The notes under the pieces: generated by a model
The model's input: the letters and a program-made list of their open reading frames with translations, nothing else
What the model was told of the DNA's origin: nothing
Database searches by the model: none
Source of the DNA: Stereocaulon alpinum
Lineage: Eukaryota; Ascomycota; Lecanoromycetes; Lecanorales; Stereocaulaceae
Length of the DNA stretch: 64,000 nucleotides
Reading direction: 5' to 3'
NCBI GenBank assembly: GCA_018257865.1
Contig: JAEUBA010000049.1
Location: 1 to 64,000 of the forward strand
Shown: positions 36,701 through 47,833 of the stretch, piece by piece
Layout: every line of letters begins with the position of its first letter
Position numbering within the stretch: position 1 is the first letter of the stretch
Made by a program: the position numbers and the translations under genes

Positions 36701-37497
36701 GATTTCAGAGACAGCCTACGGGCTGTCTTGTGGATCTTGAATGGTACAGATGGCAGGGAAGATGGGTGTCTCTTGGGGTGAGGTGCTGCGTCACCCTCTG
36801 AATGTCTTCCGCCCAGGCGAACATAAGCCGTGGCTAGACCAAGAATAGAAGCATGAATGCGTTCTGGGCGCTCAACTATGGTGCTGAGGTTGGCTCTCGA
36901 GGTTCGGGGTCTTGAGAAACGGTGGCCGTAACAGTCGTCCTGGAGTATCACAATTGTCCGAGCTCCCTCAGCACTACCAGCTCCAGCTTGATGGACGTTT
37001 AGCTCTTTCTCGAAGAATTCGTGCGCCACTGATGCAGCTGTTACAGGCGTTTGGGATTTTTCTTCAGCCGGAGGTGGAAGGTTTGACCTGGCGCCCACGC
37101 CTGAAATTGGGGAGGATGTGAGATGTGAAGATGTTCTGCGGAAAGCCGGCGATCGCGGCGGGGTCCATGTTCCAGTGCCTTGCAAAGAGCTCATGGATGC
37201 TCGCTTGGATATGGTAGGTGTTGTAGACCGATCGCTGCCTCCCAAAGAGCTAGAGCTCGGGGCTCTTCGTAGCGAAGAGTTTGTAGAATGATCCAGGCCA
37301 GAGGGCGACGAGCTACCATGGCGTTTAAGGGGATTCATAGCGGCAGCTGCAGAAGATGAAGGCGGGTGAGCCGTTGCAGATGGTGTAGAAAGTGAAAGAC
37401 GTTGCATGTCATCGAAGAGCATACCACGGTTATTGTTTGTTGACTGAGACATGGTTCTATCGCTGAAATGCAATGGCCCACAATGAGTTTGGTCCAT
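33793..37497 (-). CDS. HOS3: Hos3-type histone deacetylase (class II-like)
   Basis: Zinc-dependent lysine deacetylase of the fungal Hos3/HosB branch. It is a single exon of 1234 aa. The deacetylase domain spans about residues 180-620. Visible catalytic residues are the His pair H367-H368 (IRPPGHHCS), zinc ligands D405 and H407 (IIDFDLHHGDG), D531 (SAGFDASEWE) and Y583 (LEGGYS). The long Ser/Pro-rich N-terminus and a C-terminal tail of about 600 residues rich in Ser, Pro, Lys and Gln are low complexity, as in other filamentous fungal Hos3 proteins; yeast Hos3 is shorter. Translation may start at residue 1 or at the second Met (MSQSTNNN, position 37452). It is divergent from the TGT gene. Confidence 0.93.
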   Translation of the reverse strand: MDQTHCGPLHFSDRTMSQSTNNNRGMLFDDMQRLSLSTPSATAHPPSSSAAAAMNPLKRHGSSSPSGLDHSTNSSLRRAPSSSSLGGSDRSTTPTISKRASMSSLQGTGTWTPPRSPAFRRTSSHLTSSPISGVGARSNLPPPAEEKSQTPVTAASVAHEFFEKELNVHQAGAGSAEGARTIVILQDDCYGHRFSRPRTSRANLSTIVERPERIHASILGLATAYVRLGGRHSEGDAAPHPKRHPSSLPSVPFKIHKTARRLSLKSPAATAIHGAKWMTELSAMCDEAESKLALNGKELSRPSTTDQSNGKTTQAKSPAFHEGDLYLCSESLNALEGALGGVCEGIDAVFNERGPKRAFVCIRPPGHHCSADMPSGFCWLNNVHVGIGHAVLTHGLTHAAIIDFDLHHGDGSQSITWAHNSRIGSMPKNTPISKKTAIGYFSLHDINSYPCETGDEEKVRNASLCIENAHGQTIWNVHLQPWKTENEFWQLYEERYSTVLTKARNFLQQHSQRLRQAPTHPKPKAAIFLSAGFDASEWESPGMQRHQVNVPTEFYARLTRDVVIMAEEECLGVGGRVISILEGGYSDRALMSGVLSHVSGLASATSSSRLPNLSNGLGLEMGQRLGTLNINGDHIQARVDLQEENFEAFESSWWSLPQLEEIEALTNPPAPAATHKKQRNDGRPTYTSATQSYTAKIISAPQGRRSISGSNGSHHQGGSSTARAPSPPPPAVHWATAAHELSKLLVPSDRETRSCKPEDLNAEASRARRDRYSMVGLPVDMPVVDPKKMQLRDRRAKPSQHASDDEEGKPVSRGSRRRTFADVSFLAEDIESTTTPPSHTSVGQPLRQARRRSSVASTASSMTMERGSDFSLGSANDAQVRQDLLVIKKSRAPANPRSEAAKTKAIRKQAPAPRVFSVSSATSNPGNQAISSQEAGKAPLAEQKDMLNKDVEQLTSGMKKISIKLNVPPKQEYEARETKPKAASRGRVIKSTVAKPMKSVSPGKARIKPVKEDSLPQSAPNEPLKTQQLPPPTLIELAQETLAPALALPEQLLQPAAQVPMEPPPTSLTPPFEPFESSPATGVAAAADAPSSHVPDQEEAEAETPRPATQPPMQQQQQNPSSEFSRPETPITAKRTKQDLPIFTSTSPISFSKSNVFNLAVGQAKHSNGYAVSHSKPSILQPSSERPTVTGAVAQEVEVPSYSPLSLTTMDLKQEPLSSTSIWDVPETPHPRKP

Positions 37498-37961
37498 GTC
37501 TAGGCATATGTTAGATACTCCTGTTCCCGCTGCTGCTTACAGCAGCTTTACGTTGTCCTTGGTGGTATCATTATCTTGAGACCAGATGGAGTCGCAAGTG
37601 TTGATCTGGCGCCTGTTCGCGTCTCCTTTTCTAGCGCCTCGGCAACGTCCTTTGAGAGATATTCATTTTCATCCAATCAACTGCCTCATAGCTACTCCGA
37701 TTACGCAGCGGTATAGGAAAGCTTCTGCATTTTGCGTTACTTGAGGATACTCAAGAGATCAACTGTGAGATTGCACTTGACGGTTTTGCGCACAAAATGT
37801 CCGACAGCCTCAGTTTCAGCCTGACAACCTCACCTGGACGACAATAGCAATTTTCTGAGCAACGAGACTCTGTCTAGCGGCATTGGCCAGATCTACAATT
37901 GAATCAATATGTCCCGGATCCTGCATAGATGATACCTTGTGGTCGCCTTTCTTTGCGAGCC
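37498..37961. promoter_or_regulatory. Divergent promoter region HOS3 / TGT
   Basis: These 464 bp separate the start codons. No named site is identified. Confidence 0.45.
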
Positions 37962-39578
37962 ATGTCTACGGTTTTTCAATCAGCAGCGCTCAAATTTGAG
38001 ATTGTTGCAAAATGCTCAGTCAGTCGGCCTTTAGCCACTTGAAAAGCTCACCGAGATCAGAGACCTAGGTTGGCGAAGTAAGGCTGACTCCCATTCGTTA
38101 TTTAAGACTACCAAAGCCCGTGCTTCGATTCTAACACTCCCCCATGGTCCTGTTTCCCTCCCAATCTTTCAACCAGTTGCAACTCAGGCTTCACTCAAGG
38201 GTCTCACGCCCACGCAGTTGGCCGAAACAGGCTGTAATCTTTGTCTCAATAACACCTACCACCTAGGTCTCAAACCGGGACAAGAGACTCTGGAAAAGGT
38301 AGGGGGAGCACATGTTCTGCAAGGGTGGAAAGGCAACATATTGACCGATAGTGGTGGGTGAGTGGATGGGTGGGTGTGGCTAATCCACGTTGCTTCATGC
38401 CCAGAGCACGATATAGCTGACATTCTTGCTTTCCCCTGCTAGGTTTCAGATGGTCAGCTTGCTCAAACTAGCCCAGGTCACAGAAGAAGGTGTACGCTTT
38501 TTAAGTCCGCACGATGGGACCCCAATGTAGGTCATCCTCGAGCGCATCCAACAAGAAGCTCTCTCAATATGATCGGTTAGGGTCCTCACGCCAGAGCACT
38601 CTATATCGCTCCAGAACACCATAGGTTCAGATATAATCATGCAACTCGACGATGTCATTGCAACCACCTCGCCAGACGCCGAGCGAATGAAAGAAGCCAT
38701 GGAAAGATCGATCAGATGGCTGGATCGCTCTTTAGCCGCCCATAAACGGCCGGAGCAGCAGAATTTGTTCTGCATCGTTCAGGGAGGTCTGGACCTTGAG
38801 TTGAGGAAGGTCTGTTGTGAAGAGATGGCTAGGAGAGATACGCCTGGTGTCGCTATTGGTGGGCTCTCTGGAGGCGAGGACAAAGCTTCGTACTGTCAGG
38901 TGTAAGCACCCTGCTTTGGCATGTGGCCCCGATTTTCTGACCGAACGGAATACAGTGTCAGCACTTGCACTGATTTGCTCCCACCAAATAAACCGCGCTA
39001 CGTGATGGGTGTGGGCTATCCAGAAGACCTAGTTGTATCAGTAGCTCTTGGAGCTGACATGTTCGATTGTGTCTGGCCTACGAGAACTGCTGTTTGTCCA
39101 CTTCTACTCCGGCGATTACATTTGTCTGCTAATGCAGCTTCAACTAGCGATTTGGCAACGCTGTGACCTCAACCGGCACGCTGAACCTCCGCCACGCCTC
39201 TTTCGCCAATGACTTCGGCCCTATCGATGCAGACTGCGCCTGTACATGTTGCAAGCCAGAGGACGAAGGAGGTCTCGGTATTACGCGAGCATACATCTAC
39301 CATGTTGCATCGAAGGAGACCACTGGAGCTCACCTGTGAGCTGAAATCCTTCTTGCCAAGCTTGGCTGTTACTGACCGCTTTGTCACCTCACAGGCTTAC
39401 GATGCACAACGTGCAGTACCTACTCTGCCTGATGGGCAAGGTCCGATCTGCTATCATCGAAGATCGTTATCCAGAATTTATACATACTTATTTTCGTAGA
39501 GCGTACGGAGATATGACGAGAGTACCGACATGGGCGGTAACAGCATTGAAAGAAGTAGGCATTGATCTCGTCGCATAG
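37962..39578 (+). CDS. QTRT1: Queuine tRNA-ribosyltransferase catalytic subunit (TGT)
   Basis: Exchanges guanine-34 for queuine in tRNAs with GUN anticodons (Asp, Asn, His, Tyr). Seven exons: 37962-38018, 38107-38357, 38443-38526, 38581-38901, 38956-39091, 39148-39335, 39395-39578. Together they give 406 aa, close to the human 403. Every junction keeps phase and rebuilds a family motif: KCS/TTKARAS, LTDSGG/FQMVS, GTPM/VLTPEHS, CQV/VSTCTDLLP, PTRTA/RFGNAV, AHL/LTMHN. Catalytic residues are D100 (LTDSGGFQ) and the nucleophile D275 (MFDCVWPTR). Zinc ligands are C313, C315, C318 and H345. The eukaryotic enzyme works with a QTRT2 partner, which is not in this window. Budding yeast lacks the gene, and queuine must come from the diet or environment. 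Confidence 0.95.
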
Positions 39579-40668
39579 CCATGGTACATCAATGCATTAT
39601 CGAGCAACAATGTAGGCAGCCTCAGCTAAACAAACGCTCCCCTACGACATATTAGCACCCATGGACATGCCGGTCTTCAAGCAAAGGGTCATAGTCTGCA
39701 GTGGCTAATCTACCCATGCCTTTTCCCGTTAGACTGCCGCCAATCAATGATGTTCTATGCTAATCATTCACTTTCCTGTCGTCTGCATGATCTCCTATGA
39801 GTGTATATACTGATGAGCCCTATTGTACGTCAGCTTCAGGCAGCACCAAGTTCCCCGATCCACACAAAGTGGTTACGGGGCCACTGACAACCGCCGCCTT
39901 CATCTCCACATTAACCACAATCTCTTAGCTTGTTGGCTACATGTCTTGCGACTCGTAAGGATAGTAAAATCCTGGAGTGGTGCAGACAATGTGCTGATAT
40001 GTTCGTTCTACCACGGGCGCCTCCATCCTGGACACCCACAACTGCTTAAGGGCTCTTGTCAGGAAACATGCAAACCGAACTACCATATATCCCGGGCACT
40101 GTTGTACCAGTAGTAATTGGAGTGAATCAGGAAAGCGCATAAGTACTCTTACATTAGCAATACACGAGGTGGCGCTCGACGATGTGATATACGATGAGTT
40201 GCGACCACTGGCGGGATGGGACTACTTTATTTGCCACCACCATCATCTAGATCTCGAGGAAGCCTTGAGAGCCGTCTGCTTAGCAGGAATCTTACCAAAC
40301 TTCCCTGCACTCAGTGCCTGTACTCGTGATCATTATCAACTCTCGTCACCGCACCGAACTCGATAGGACGCTGTCTGTCAAGCCGCTGAAGCGCAGCCTA
40401 GAGCACTTCCATTTTCTTGAGTATGCTGGCTAATTAGCTTTACTATCAGCACAGACCGGGAGGACAAATATAATCCTGGACCCGAGTGTTCAAGTTTAGA
40501 TATTCTGTTACTTTCGATTTGAAGCTGCTCGGGCAGTCTAAGGTTTCCATATTACCATCCAAGACGACCTTGCACGAGGTATTATTGCGACATTCGTAGA
40601 CGCACGCGTGAATTACTCATTAGGCATAGACTTCTCAAGCAGTAAGCAGACGAATCAAGACAGGCTCT
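39579..40668. other. Intergenic between TGT and EEP protein, no gene supported
   Basis: About 1.1 kb. Short open frames at 39823-40113 and 40169-40366 (the latter with CHHHHLDLEEALRAV) show no family signature and no convincing splice partners. It could hold 3' UTRs or a decayed gene. I make no call. Confidence 0.5.
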
Positions 40669-41586
40669 TCATATCAAAGATAAATCTCCAACGACGATTC
40701 GATGGTCAGAAATGAAGACCCCATTTTCAAAACGATTCGGCAGCACTGCGTACCCATCCACAAGCCACCACTTCTCAACAGCATCCCCCTCCAATTTGCT
40801 TCTATCGTTGGAAGTCGGATCGCTTTTGTTGATGAAGATGAAATCTATCCTTTTGGGCCTCGTTGATGCTATGTCAAAGCCAGTGAAAGTATTGAGGTCG
40901 CCATAACGTTTAATTCCTGGTACCATCAATTGTAGATCGCCCATTGGGGACGCTTCGCTTGAGATTTCTTTATAGGCTTCTTGAATTGGTTCGCTATTGA
41001 AGTCACCAGCGAGGAATACTGGAACGCTTCTCTGCTGAGGGCTCTGCTCTGCGGTTATACGGATTTGCTCCCGAATGATCCATGTAGCCTCTAGTCTTGA
41101 CCTTTTGCCCTGATCGTCGAGATGGGTATTCATAGCCACCAACGTCTTGCGGGTCGAATGATGCTGGAAAACAGCTATGGTCAATATCCTCCTGCAGGCC
41201 GCATCCCAGCTCCTAGACGGACGATCTGGCGTTTCGCTGAGCCATTTCGTACCGTGTGATTTCAATTTCCATACGCCAGGCCTGTACAAAATTGGCGAAT
41301 ATTCACCGGCCTGGATGCCGTCATCGCGGCCTACTCCGACAAAGTCCCATGCTTTCTTCTTGCTGTTCAAGCCTGCGAGGATGTCCATTAATTGCCGATG
41401 CAAGACTTCTTGTAAGCATATAATTGATTCAGCACAATAGGCTGTATTGAAGCAAAGCTCGTTGACAAGGTGAGGCCCGCGGATCTCCCATGCTTCTTCG
41501 CCTTTGAAAGGCGCATCCGTCGCGTAACGAATATTGTGGCTCAGAATGCGGATCGGCAATGGAGCACAAATCCTCATCATGAACAA
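40669..41586 (-). CDS. Endonuclease/exonuclease/phosphatase (EEP) family protein
   Basis: DNase I-like metal-dependent hydrolase fold, single exon, 305 aa. Motifs in order: RILSHNIRY (metal-binding Asn), CLQEV (catalytic Glu), DDGIQAGEYSPILYR, MNTHLDDQG, LAGDFNSEP (Asp/Asn pair) and the terminal SDHRIV (Asp-His). The TGFD-x7-KRIDFIF stretch is typical of fungal EEP proteins of unknown substrate. There is no signal peptide or membrane helix, so it is probably cytosolic or nuclear. Nuclease, phosphodiesterase and sugar- or lipid-phosphatase roles are all possible. It is divergent from the EBP1 gene. Confidence 0.88.
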   Translation of the reverse strand: MFMMRICAPLPIRILSHNIRYATDAPFKGEEAWEIRGPHLVNELCFNTAYCAESIICLQEVLHRQLMDILAGLNSKKKAWDFVGVGRDDGIQAGEYSPILYRPGVWKLKSHGTKWLSETPDRPSRSWDAACRRILTIAVFQHHSTRKTLVAMNTHLDDQGKRSRLEATWIIREQIRITAEQSPQQRSVPVFLAGDFNSEPIQEAYKEISSEASPMGDLQLMVPGIKRYGDLNTFTGFDIASTRPKRIDFIFINKSDPTSNDRSKLEGDAVEKWWLVDGYAVLPNRFENGVFISDHRIVVGDLSLI

Positions 41587-42052
41587 TCGTCAATGCACGT
41601 TGATCAAAATGAAGCTCTGTACGATCAGGAAGTATTCGACCGCCTTTTTTCAGCTGAAATAATAGTAGTCTTCCGACAAGAGTGACGCTCCTGGAAGGTC
41701 ATTCGTCTGCTCTATTTGTGGGGCTCTCGAGATAAAATCGACGCTCCAGCGAGCTAAAATGGATATTTGCTATGGGAAACAGAACGTACTATGTCAAATC
41801 TGATTCACATTGAGAGCCAGGAAGGAAGTTGACAGCAGTGATGGAACATTTCGGACAGAAAGAGTGAAGCGTCAGGGCACAGCCGTAGCCGTCCCCGATG
41901 GTGCCGCCAGGCTTCTAGCCGAACCAGCGGCCCGCCGAAGCCCCACCAAGGTGCAACCCACTACGAGTCCCACGCGACCTTTGTCTTGTCTTACCTTACC
42001 ACGCCCACTTCCAAACAACTGACTCTCTGAAAGCCAGTCAAACTACAGAGAC
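41587..42052. promoter_or_regulatory. Divergent promoter region EEP / EBP1
   Basis: These 466 bp lie between start codons. A 70-codon open frame (41810-42022) ends just before the EBP1 start; it looks like 5' UTR sequence rather than a gene. Confidence 0.45.
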
Positions 42053-43512
42053 ATGGCGGAAGAAGCCACCATCGGTACGTAAGCCCTGGAGAATTGGAAA
42101 TGTCTGTTGATCAGAGTCACAGATTACACATTGAACAATCCGGACACTCTCACCAAGTACAAGACCGCTGCTCAGATATCTCACAAAGTTCTAGAGGCAG
42201 TCATTGGTACATCAGCCCCAGAGTCTCGAATCCCTTCAAGTTACTGAACTTCTGCAAAGGCTGGTGTTTGGAGGGTGAGAAGATATTGTCAATATGTGAG
42301 CGTGGGGATAAATTATTAGGAGAGGAGGTAGCCAAAGTATACAAGGGAAAGAAGATCAGTAAGGGTAAGTCAAAACATTATGGGCATTGATCGTCCCTTG
42401 CTGAAAGACCTCCTTCCAAGGCATCTCACATCCAACGACCGTCTCTCCAAGTTCATTTGTCACCCCATACACGCCTCTCTCGTCAGATGCCGAAGACGCT
42501 CTCATAGCACTCAAGGCCAATGAAGCAGTCAAAATCCAGCTAGGAGCCCAGATCGATGGATTTGGAACCATCGTGTGTGATACTATCATTGTCCCTGGAG
42601 AGAAGAACAAAGACGACAAGCTGGTGGGCCGTGAAGCCGATCTACTGCTTGCCACACATTATGCAACTGAGCTTCTCCTGAGACTCATGATCCCACCAGG
42701 ACTGCTAGCCTCTGGAACGGATGAAGAGAAGAAGAAGGCAGCCTCAGAAAAACCATTATCCCAGACGAAGATAACTCACCTTCTGGAGAAGGTTGTTAAA
42801 AGCTATGGCTGCAATTTGGTGGAGGGAACTACGTCATGGCTTTTCGAGCGGAATGAGATTGAAGGCAAAAAGAAGATTGTCCTTGCTCCTTCGTCAGAGG
42901 GTGGTAAAGGCGAAGGTGTGCCCGAGATTGGCGATGTTTGGGGCGTTGAGGTGGGTGTCAGTTTGGGTACTGGCAAAGTAAAGACGTTAGAAAATCGCCC
43001 TACGCTGCATCGGAGGACTACCATTACTTATCAACTCAAAAGACCAAGTTCGCGACAAACGCTATCCGAGATTGTCAAGAAATTCGGAACTTTTCCTTTC
43101 AGCCTGAGGCAGCTAGAGGATGAGAGAGCAGCCAAAGTGGGCGTCGTGGAATGCGTTCGTTCGAATGTACTGCGGCAGTATGAGGTTGTCGCGGACAAGG
43201 ACTCGGCACCAGTTGCGAGAGTTCTCTCCACGGTTGGTAAGTGTGCACGGGTTGTAGGAGCCCGTATCTTCGTCAAGCTAACACGAGACAGCCATAACAA
43301 AGAATGGGCTAGTCCGCTTGACTGGGCCTGCGGCTCCAGATGAGTCCAAGTACAAGACTGAGAAGAAGGTCATCGATGAAGAGATCTTGAACATCCTTGA
43401 GCAGCCGACAGCGAGATCAACGGGTGCAAAGGGTAAGAACAAGAAGAAGAAGAAAAAGTCAGCAAAGAAGGTAGCGGAAGACGATGACGAGGAATCTAGT
43501 GATGAGGATTGA
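42053..43512 (+). CDS. EBP1/PA2G4 family protein (M24 aminopeptidase fold, Cdb4-like)
   Basis: Homologue of human PA2G4/EBP1 and fission yeast Cdb4, a methionine-aminopeptidase-like protein without peptidase activity that binds ribosomes near the exit tunnel and RNA or DNA. Five exons: 42053-42074, 42123-42206, 42260-42364, 42421-43236, 43292-43512, giving 415 aa. It begins MAEEATIDYTLNNPDTLTKYK, followed by AAQISHKVLEAV, ICERGDKLL, KKISKGISHPTTVSP, and GAQIDGFGTIVCDTIIV, where an active M24 enzyme would have metal-binding acids. The C-terminus ends in a lysine block (KNKKKKKKSAKK) and an acidic tail, typical of EBP1. The tiny first exon is supported by phase and family N-termini. Confidence 0.92.
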
Positions 43513-44245
43513 ATATGTGGAGGGCCTACGACCCATGAACGCACTTGATGTCTTCTCATAGATTTAGTAATGGGGCAATCATCACTTGAAGAGACCAGTG
43601 GAGCTTGCAGGCCAGTAAGACTTCGAGCCCAGTAATCACAGGCCTGACAGGACTCCAAACTTGTTGGGAGCAGTCTTACGCTGTGCGAAATACAATGGCT
43701 TGGCTTAATTGCACCCACCAGATACCTAAAAGCGATTAGCAATTGACTTCAAACGGTGTTCATGTTGCCGGTTAGATAAGTGAATGAGCATATGCACTCA
43801 GTGAACCACGGTTATGCATATCTTCATGATGCGTGTAAGATTCAACATCTCACTTCCTGACCGATACCCCTTTATTGAAGGCCATGTTCCAGTGGCGACT
43901 TAACACGCCTTCGCAGATTTTTCAAGAGCTATTGTAGATTCCTCGAAGACCTATGACCACGAGTATAATGCCAATTTCGTATGATAGCAAAAGGTTGAAA
44001 ATTGTCTTGTGATTTTGGTTCGCTCAAACACCCCTGGCGGCGAAGCGAAAGAGTTGGCCGCCCTCCGCGAAACCTCTCTAAACTCGACCACGCGCTGCGT
44101 CGATAGCGCAACAACGGGAACTATCGTAGCGGAGAGTAGGGTCCCCTGTGAGTAGGAGTAAACTTTGCAATCCCTCACAGACTTTCCTCGGACTAATAAT
44201 GAACAGGTTCTTCTGCTATTGTCCAGCGAACCGCAGGCCGCCCCG
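43513..44245. other. Intergenic between EBP1 and RCO1-like gene
   Basis: About 730 bp holding the EBP1 3' UTR and the promoter of the next gene. Antisense open frames here have no protein-family features. Confidence 0.55.
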
Positions 44246-47200
44246 ATGGCCTCAAGACATATGCGAAGGTCTCGGAGGTCGAGCCCAATGGACACCTCCA
44301 TGAAAGACAGCGTGCCCATAAAAAGGGAAACGCACGCAGATGAGAACAATGCGGATGATTCAGAAGAATGGACTGAGCCTCCACTCCGCCCACCGGCGCC
44401 AAGTTTCGAAGATTACAAAGGGCTTGAACGACATGGCGTACTAGAGCATATGGCGCCCCTGGGAAGTCTGCCAGGCACTAAAGTTAAAGCAAGGCTTAAG
44501 CAACACGAACCTTCACGGCGGGCAACACACCTCAAGAATGGCGATGCACGAGCAGCAAGGGACGAAGTGAGCACTCCTGAACCGGTACTTCCGGCCATTA
44601 CAAGACGATCTGAGCCTCGCAAACCTGAAGAACGGCCGGCAAAGGTTTCTTCATCTAGAGAAAGAGACGAGGATTACGAATATAAGCCCAAGGGCAATGT
44701 GAGAGCTGCGCCAGCAAAGGCAGCTCCAACACACGCCGCGGCCCACGGAACCCCATTACCACGCACTGCACGAGAGCAAATGAAGCTCAGGCAGATCGTG
44801 GACACAGCTATCAAACGATCGAATGACCTCGGTGACGATGTGCTCGGTATCGCTGTGAAGCAACTATATGAAGAGAGTCTACATAATCGTGCACTGGCCG
44901 ATCTTCTTGATGCCGTGCTTACACAAAAGCCAACACCTCAGCAAACGCTCGAGTTCCAAAGCTATATCAAGGGAGCGAGGAAGAAGATAAAAGCTGGTGA
45001 TGAGACGGGATCCAAGTCTGTGTCAAAGTCCCCAGCTGCCAAGAGTGCAAGGACGAGTTTCACACGCCACTTTGGCAACCTCAAGGATCAGTCAAGTGCG
45101 CCCGGCATCAACCACCATCCTCCTAACTCCAACCATCGATCTTCAAAACAGACCACCAACAGCATGGAAACCAACGGAAGCCCTTCCAAGGATGAGCGGC
45201 CAGTGAAGAGGATAAAACGCTCGAAGAGCGCTTCAAGTGATTCTTCATTGTCATCTTTAGACTCTGCCGTTGAAGATTTTGCTCCCAGCATTGAATCAGC
45301 TTTACCCAGCACCTCAAATTCCCTACCTACGAAGAAGTTAGCTCAGCCCAAGTTCCAACCTTCCATGGGCCCAAGGTTAGGATCATTTTCAACACGGCCC
45401 TCTGATGCGTCAGCAAGACGGCCCATAATCTCGCCAGCGAACTCCACAGCAAGCCCCACCCCAGAGGATCTGCTCGCAAGGAAACGTGAGCGAGAGAGGC
45501 TGAAGCAAAGCTTCCGTGATCATGTCGTCCTGGAAAGTGGGATCAGAGCTAGCCCGGCTCCCAGGATGCAGGCGCGTTCGACTGGTCACCTCACTGTGCT
45601 AGCTGAAAGAGGACAACCGGGACGGATACGCAACGGTACCAACAATAGGAATAGGAGAGATGACTACGAAGCTCTTGACTCCCCGGGTTCCTCCAGCTAT
45701 GGCGACCTTCTCATTCCTCCTCCGCCAGGTGCTTCAAGAGGAGCAACTCCAAATCAGCTGGGTCGGCCGCCGAAGGCGATCAAGAAGACAGCTGCGCGCA
45801 TCAAGATGTCGTAAGTACCAAATTTCTGTCGTTATCCACCTCTTGAACTTTGCGTCGTCATTGTGTCATTGTTGCGCGATGAGGTCTATTGTCACTTTCG
45901 TTTCCTATTGTTGCTCCGTGTTTCGTAGAACCAGCCTCCTTTCTCAAAAGCCCCACAAGTTTCTAGCAGAACTCAATTTGAACAATTTCTATGTACTCTG
46001 TTCATCTTCAAACATATTCAACACAACTTATACCAACTGCGCTGGCCGCGGTTATCTTTGATCTTTTATTATAAATCGTCCAATACCTTCATTCTTTACG
46101 CCATTCTATACCTCATACTTGTCGAAAAATGGCGAGGAGAAAGCAAATACCACTGCAAATGAAGAAAGCACCAGAGAAAGCACCAATGACTTCACCAAAG
46201 AAACGCACCGCAGACGAAGCTGACACTGAATCTTCCCCCAGTCCCGTTAAGAGGCGGACCACCGCTGGTCTTCCCCGTGCAGCAGAGACTGAAAGCAACG
46301 CCGTCAGCTACGGACGCCTCGACGACAACCCAGATGTAAGCCAACCCTTTTCCCCACCTAACCACTCCCCACTTAGATCTTTTTGCCTTACCGTAATGAG
46401 CAAGAAGCTTGCACGATCTGATGTTTTTCTACTGTTCATACGAACCTGTGTAATGGATGGCTAGAGGGCTAATCTGAGGTTCCATAACAGAATTCGGACG
46501 TGTGTTCAGCCTGCAGCGGCAGCGGCAAGTTGCTCTGTTGCGATGGATGTTGGCGCGCGTTCCATTTTACCTGCTGTGATCCTCCCAAGACTTCAGAAGA
46601 GGTCGAAAGTATTGAGGTTAAATGGTACTGCTATAAATGCGAGGCCTCTCGTTCCTTCGCGCCACCACTGGTAGAACGCGGAGTATTCGGCGAACTCATC
46701 AGCGAACTCAACAAGAAGAATCCTACTGCTTTTCATCTTCCTCCAGCTATTCGAGATTACTTCGACGGTGTCAAGACTGGCGATGAGGGTGAGTACGAAG
46801 ATTCTGGCGTTGCAAAAGCCAACAAGTACGTTCAGCGCTCCTAACACTTACTGGCAGCGTCAGACTGATCCTTGATACAGGGTGCGCGGAGGCTATGAGC
46901 AACTTCCCGACAACTTCAAGCTTAAAGACAACAAAGAAAATTCTGTCTTATGCTTTCGCTGCTGCGAGTCTGCCTTGGACAAACGTGAGGTGATTCCGTG
47001 TGACTATTGTAACCTGTCATGGCATTTGGACTGCCTCGACCCGCCACTTGCCGTTTCCCCTGTGAAGCGCAACAATAAGAAAAGCAGCTGGATGTGCCCA
47101 AACCATATCGACCATGAGCTTGCACATCTCGGATCTCAGGCTCAGATGCTGGTTCAGCGGTCGATCAAGTTACATGCGACACCAGGCCGTGCGTTCAAAA

Positions 47201-47833
47201 TCCGCCGCCCCAAAAATGCTCTCATTGTCGATATCGGCCTCCGCCGTGGTTTCAAGAACAATGGCCTCATCGAAATTGAGAATGATCCCAGCGATGAAGA
47301 CAGCGACTATGACGAGAAACACAATGCCAAGATCTACCGTGTAACCGAGTCAGGCCTGAAGCTTGACTTCATCGATCGTATCAAGCGGTAAGTCTTAAGA
47401 CACCCGTAACAGAGACACCAGCTGATAGCATTCTTAGCACGCACGAAGAAGAGGCCCAGGCCGAAGCTTTTCAAGCTCTGACCCGGTCCCGCGCTGCAAC
47501 AACAGAAGCACAGCAACCATCTTTCGAGGAGCGTCCTTTTGTCGAGCGCCAAGCCGCCATCTTAATGTTGCAACTAGCTCAGACTGAAAAGACTCCTATC
47601 AGTGAAGATGCAGCCAAGAACCTCATGTACACACTCACTGTAAGTACCAGCCCTGACCATTGCTACTAGCGTCATTTACTGACCTACTATGACAGGCTGA
47701 GGCACCCGATAGAGTCGGGAAGCTCTACGCTGCTGAGGATGCTGAGGAGGAATTGCACGACTTGGAAACATTGATTGAATTAGCTCAACGCCGCATCGAC
47801 CAGCTCAAGGGTAACACAACCGCAGATGCATAA
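44246..47833 (+). CDS. RCO1: Rco1-like double PHD-finger protein (Rpd3S-type deacetylase subunit)
   Basis: Probable subunit of an Rpd3S-like histone deacetylase complex that acts on transcribed chromatin. Exons: 44246-45810, 46137-46335, 46491-46825, 46881-47387, 47438-47639, 47696-47833, giving 981 aa. PHD1 starts at C593 (CSACSGSGKLLCCDGCWRAFH...). PHD2 starts at C724 (LCFRCCESALDKREVIPCDYC, then WHLDCLDPP and CPNH). A helical region (REQMKLRQIVDTAIKRSND... TPQQTLEFQSYIKGARKK) sits in the long disordered N-terminal half. The C-terminus is a coiled coil (EEELHDLETLIELAQRRIDQL). The first intron is long (326 nt): its donor GTAAGT is strong, but the acceptor at 46136 is weak. A second gene starting at the ATG at 46129 is therefore the main alternative. 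Confidence 0.8.

Noticed and set aside
40169..40366. Small frame with a CHHHH run and an amphipathic helix
   Set aside because: Only 65 codons, no matching family and no neighbouring exon; a decayed gene is possible but not supportable.
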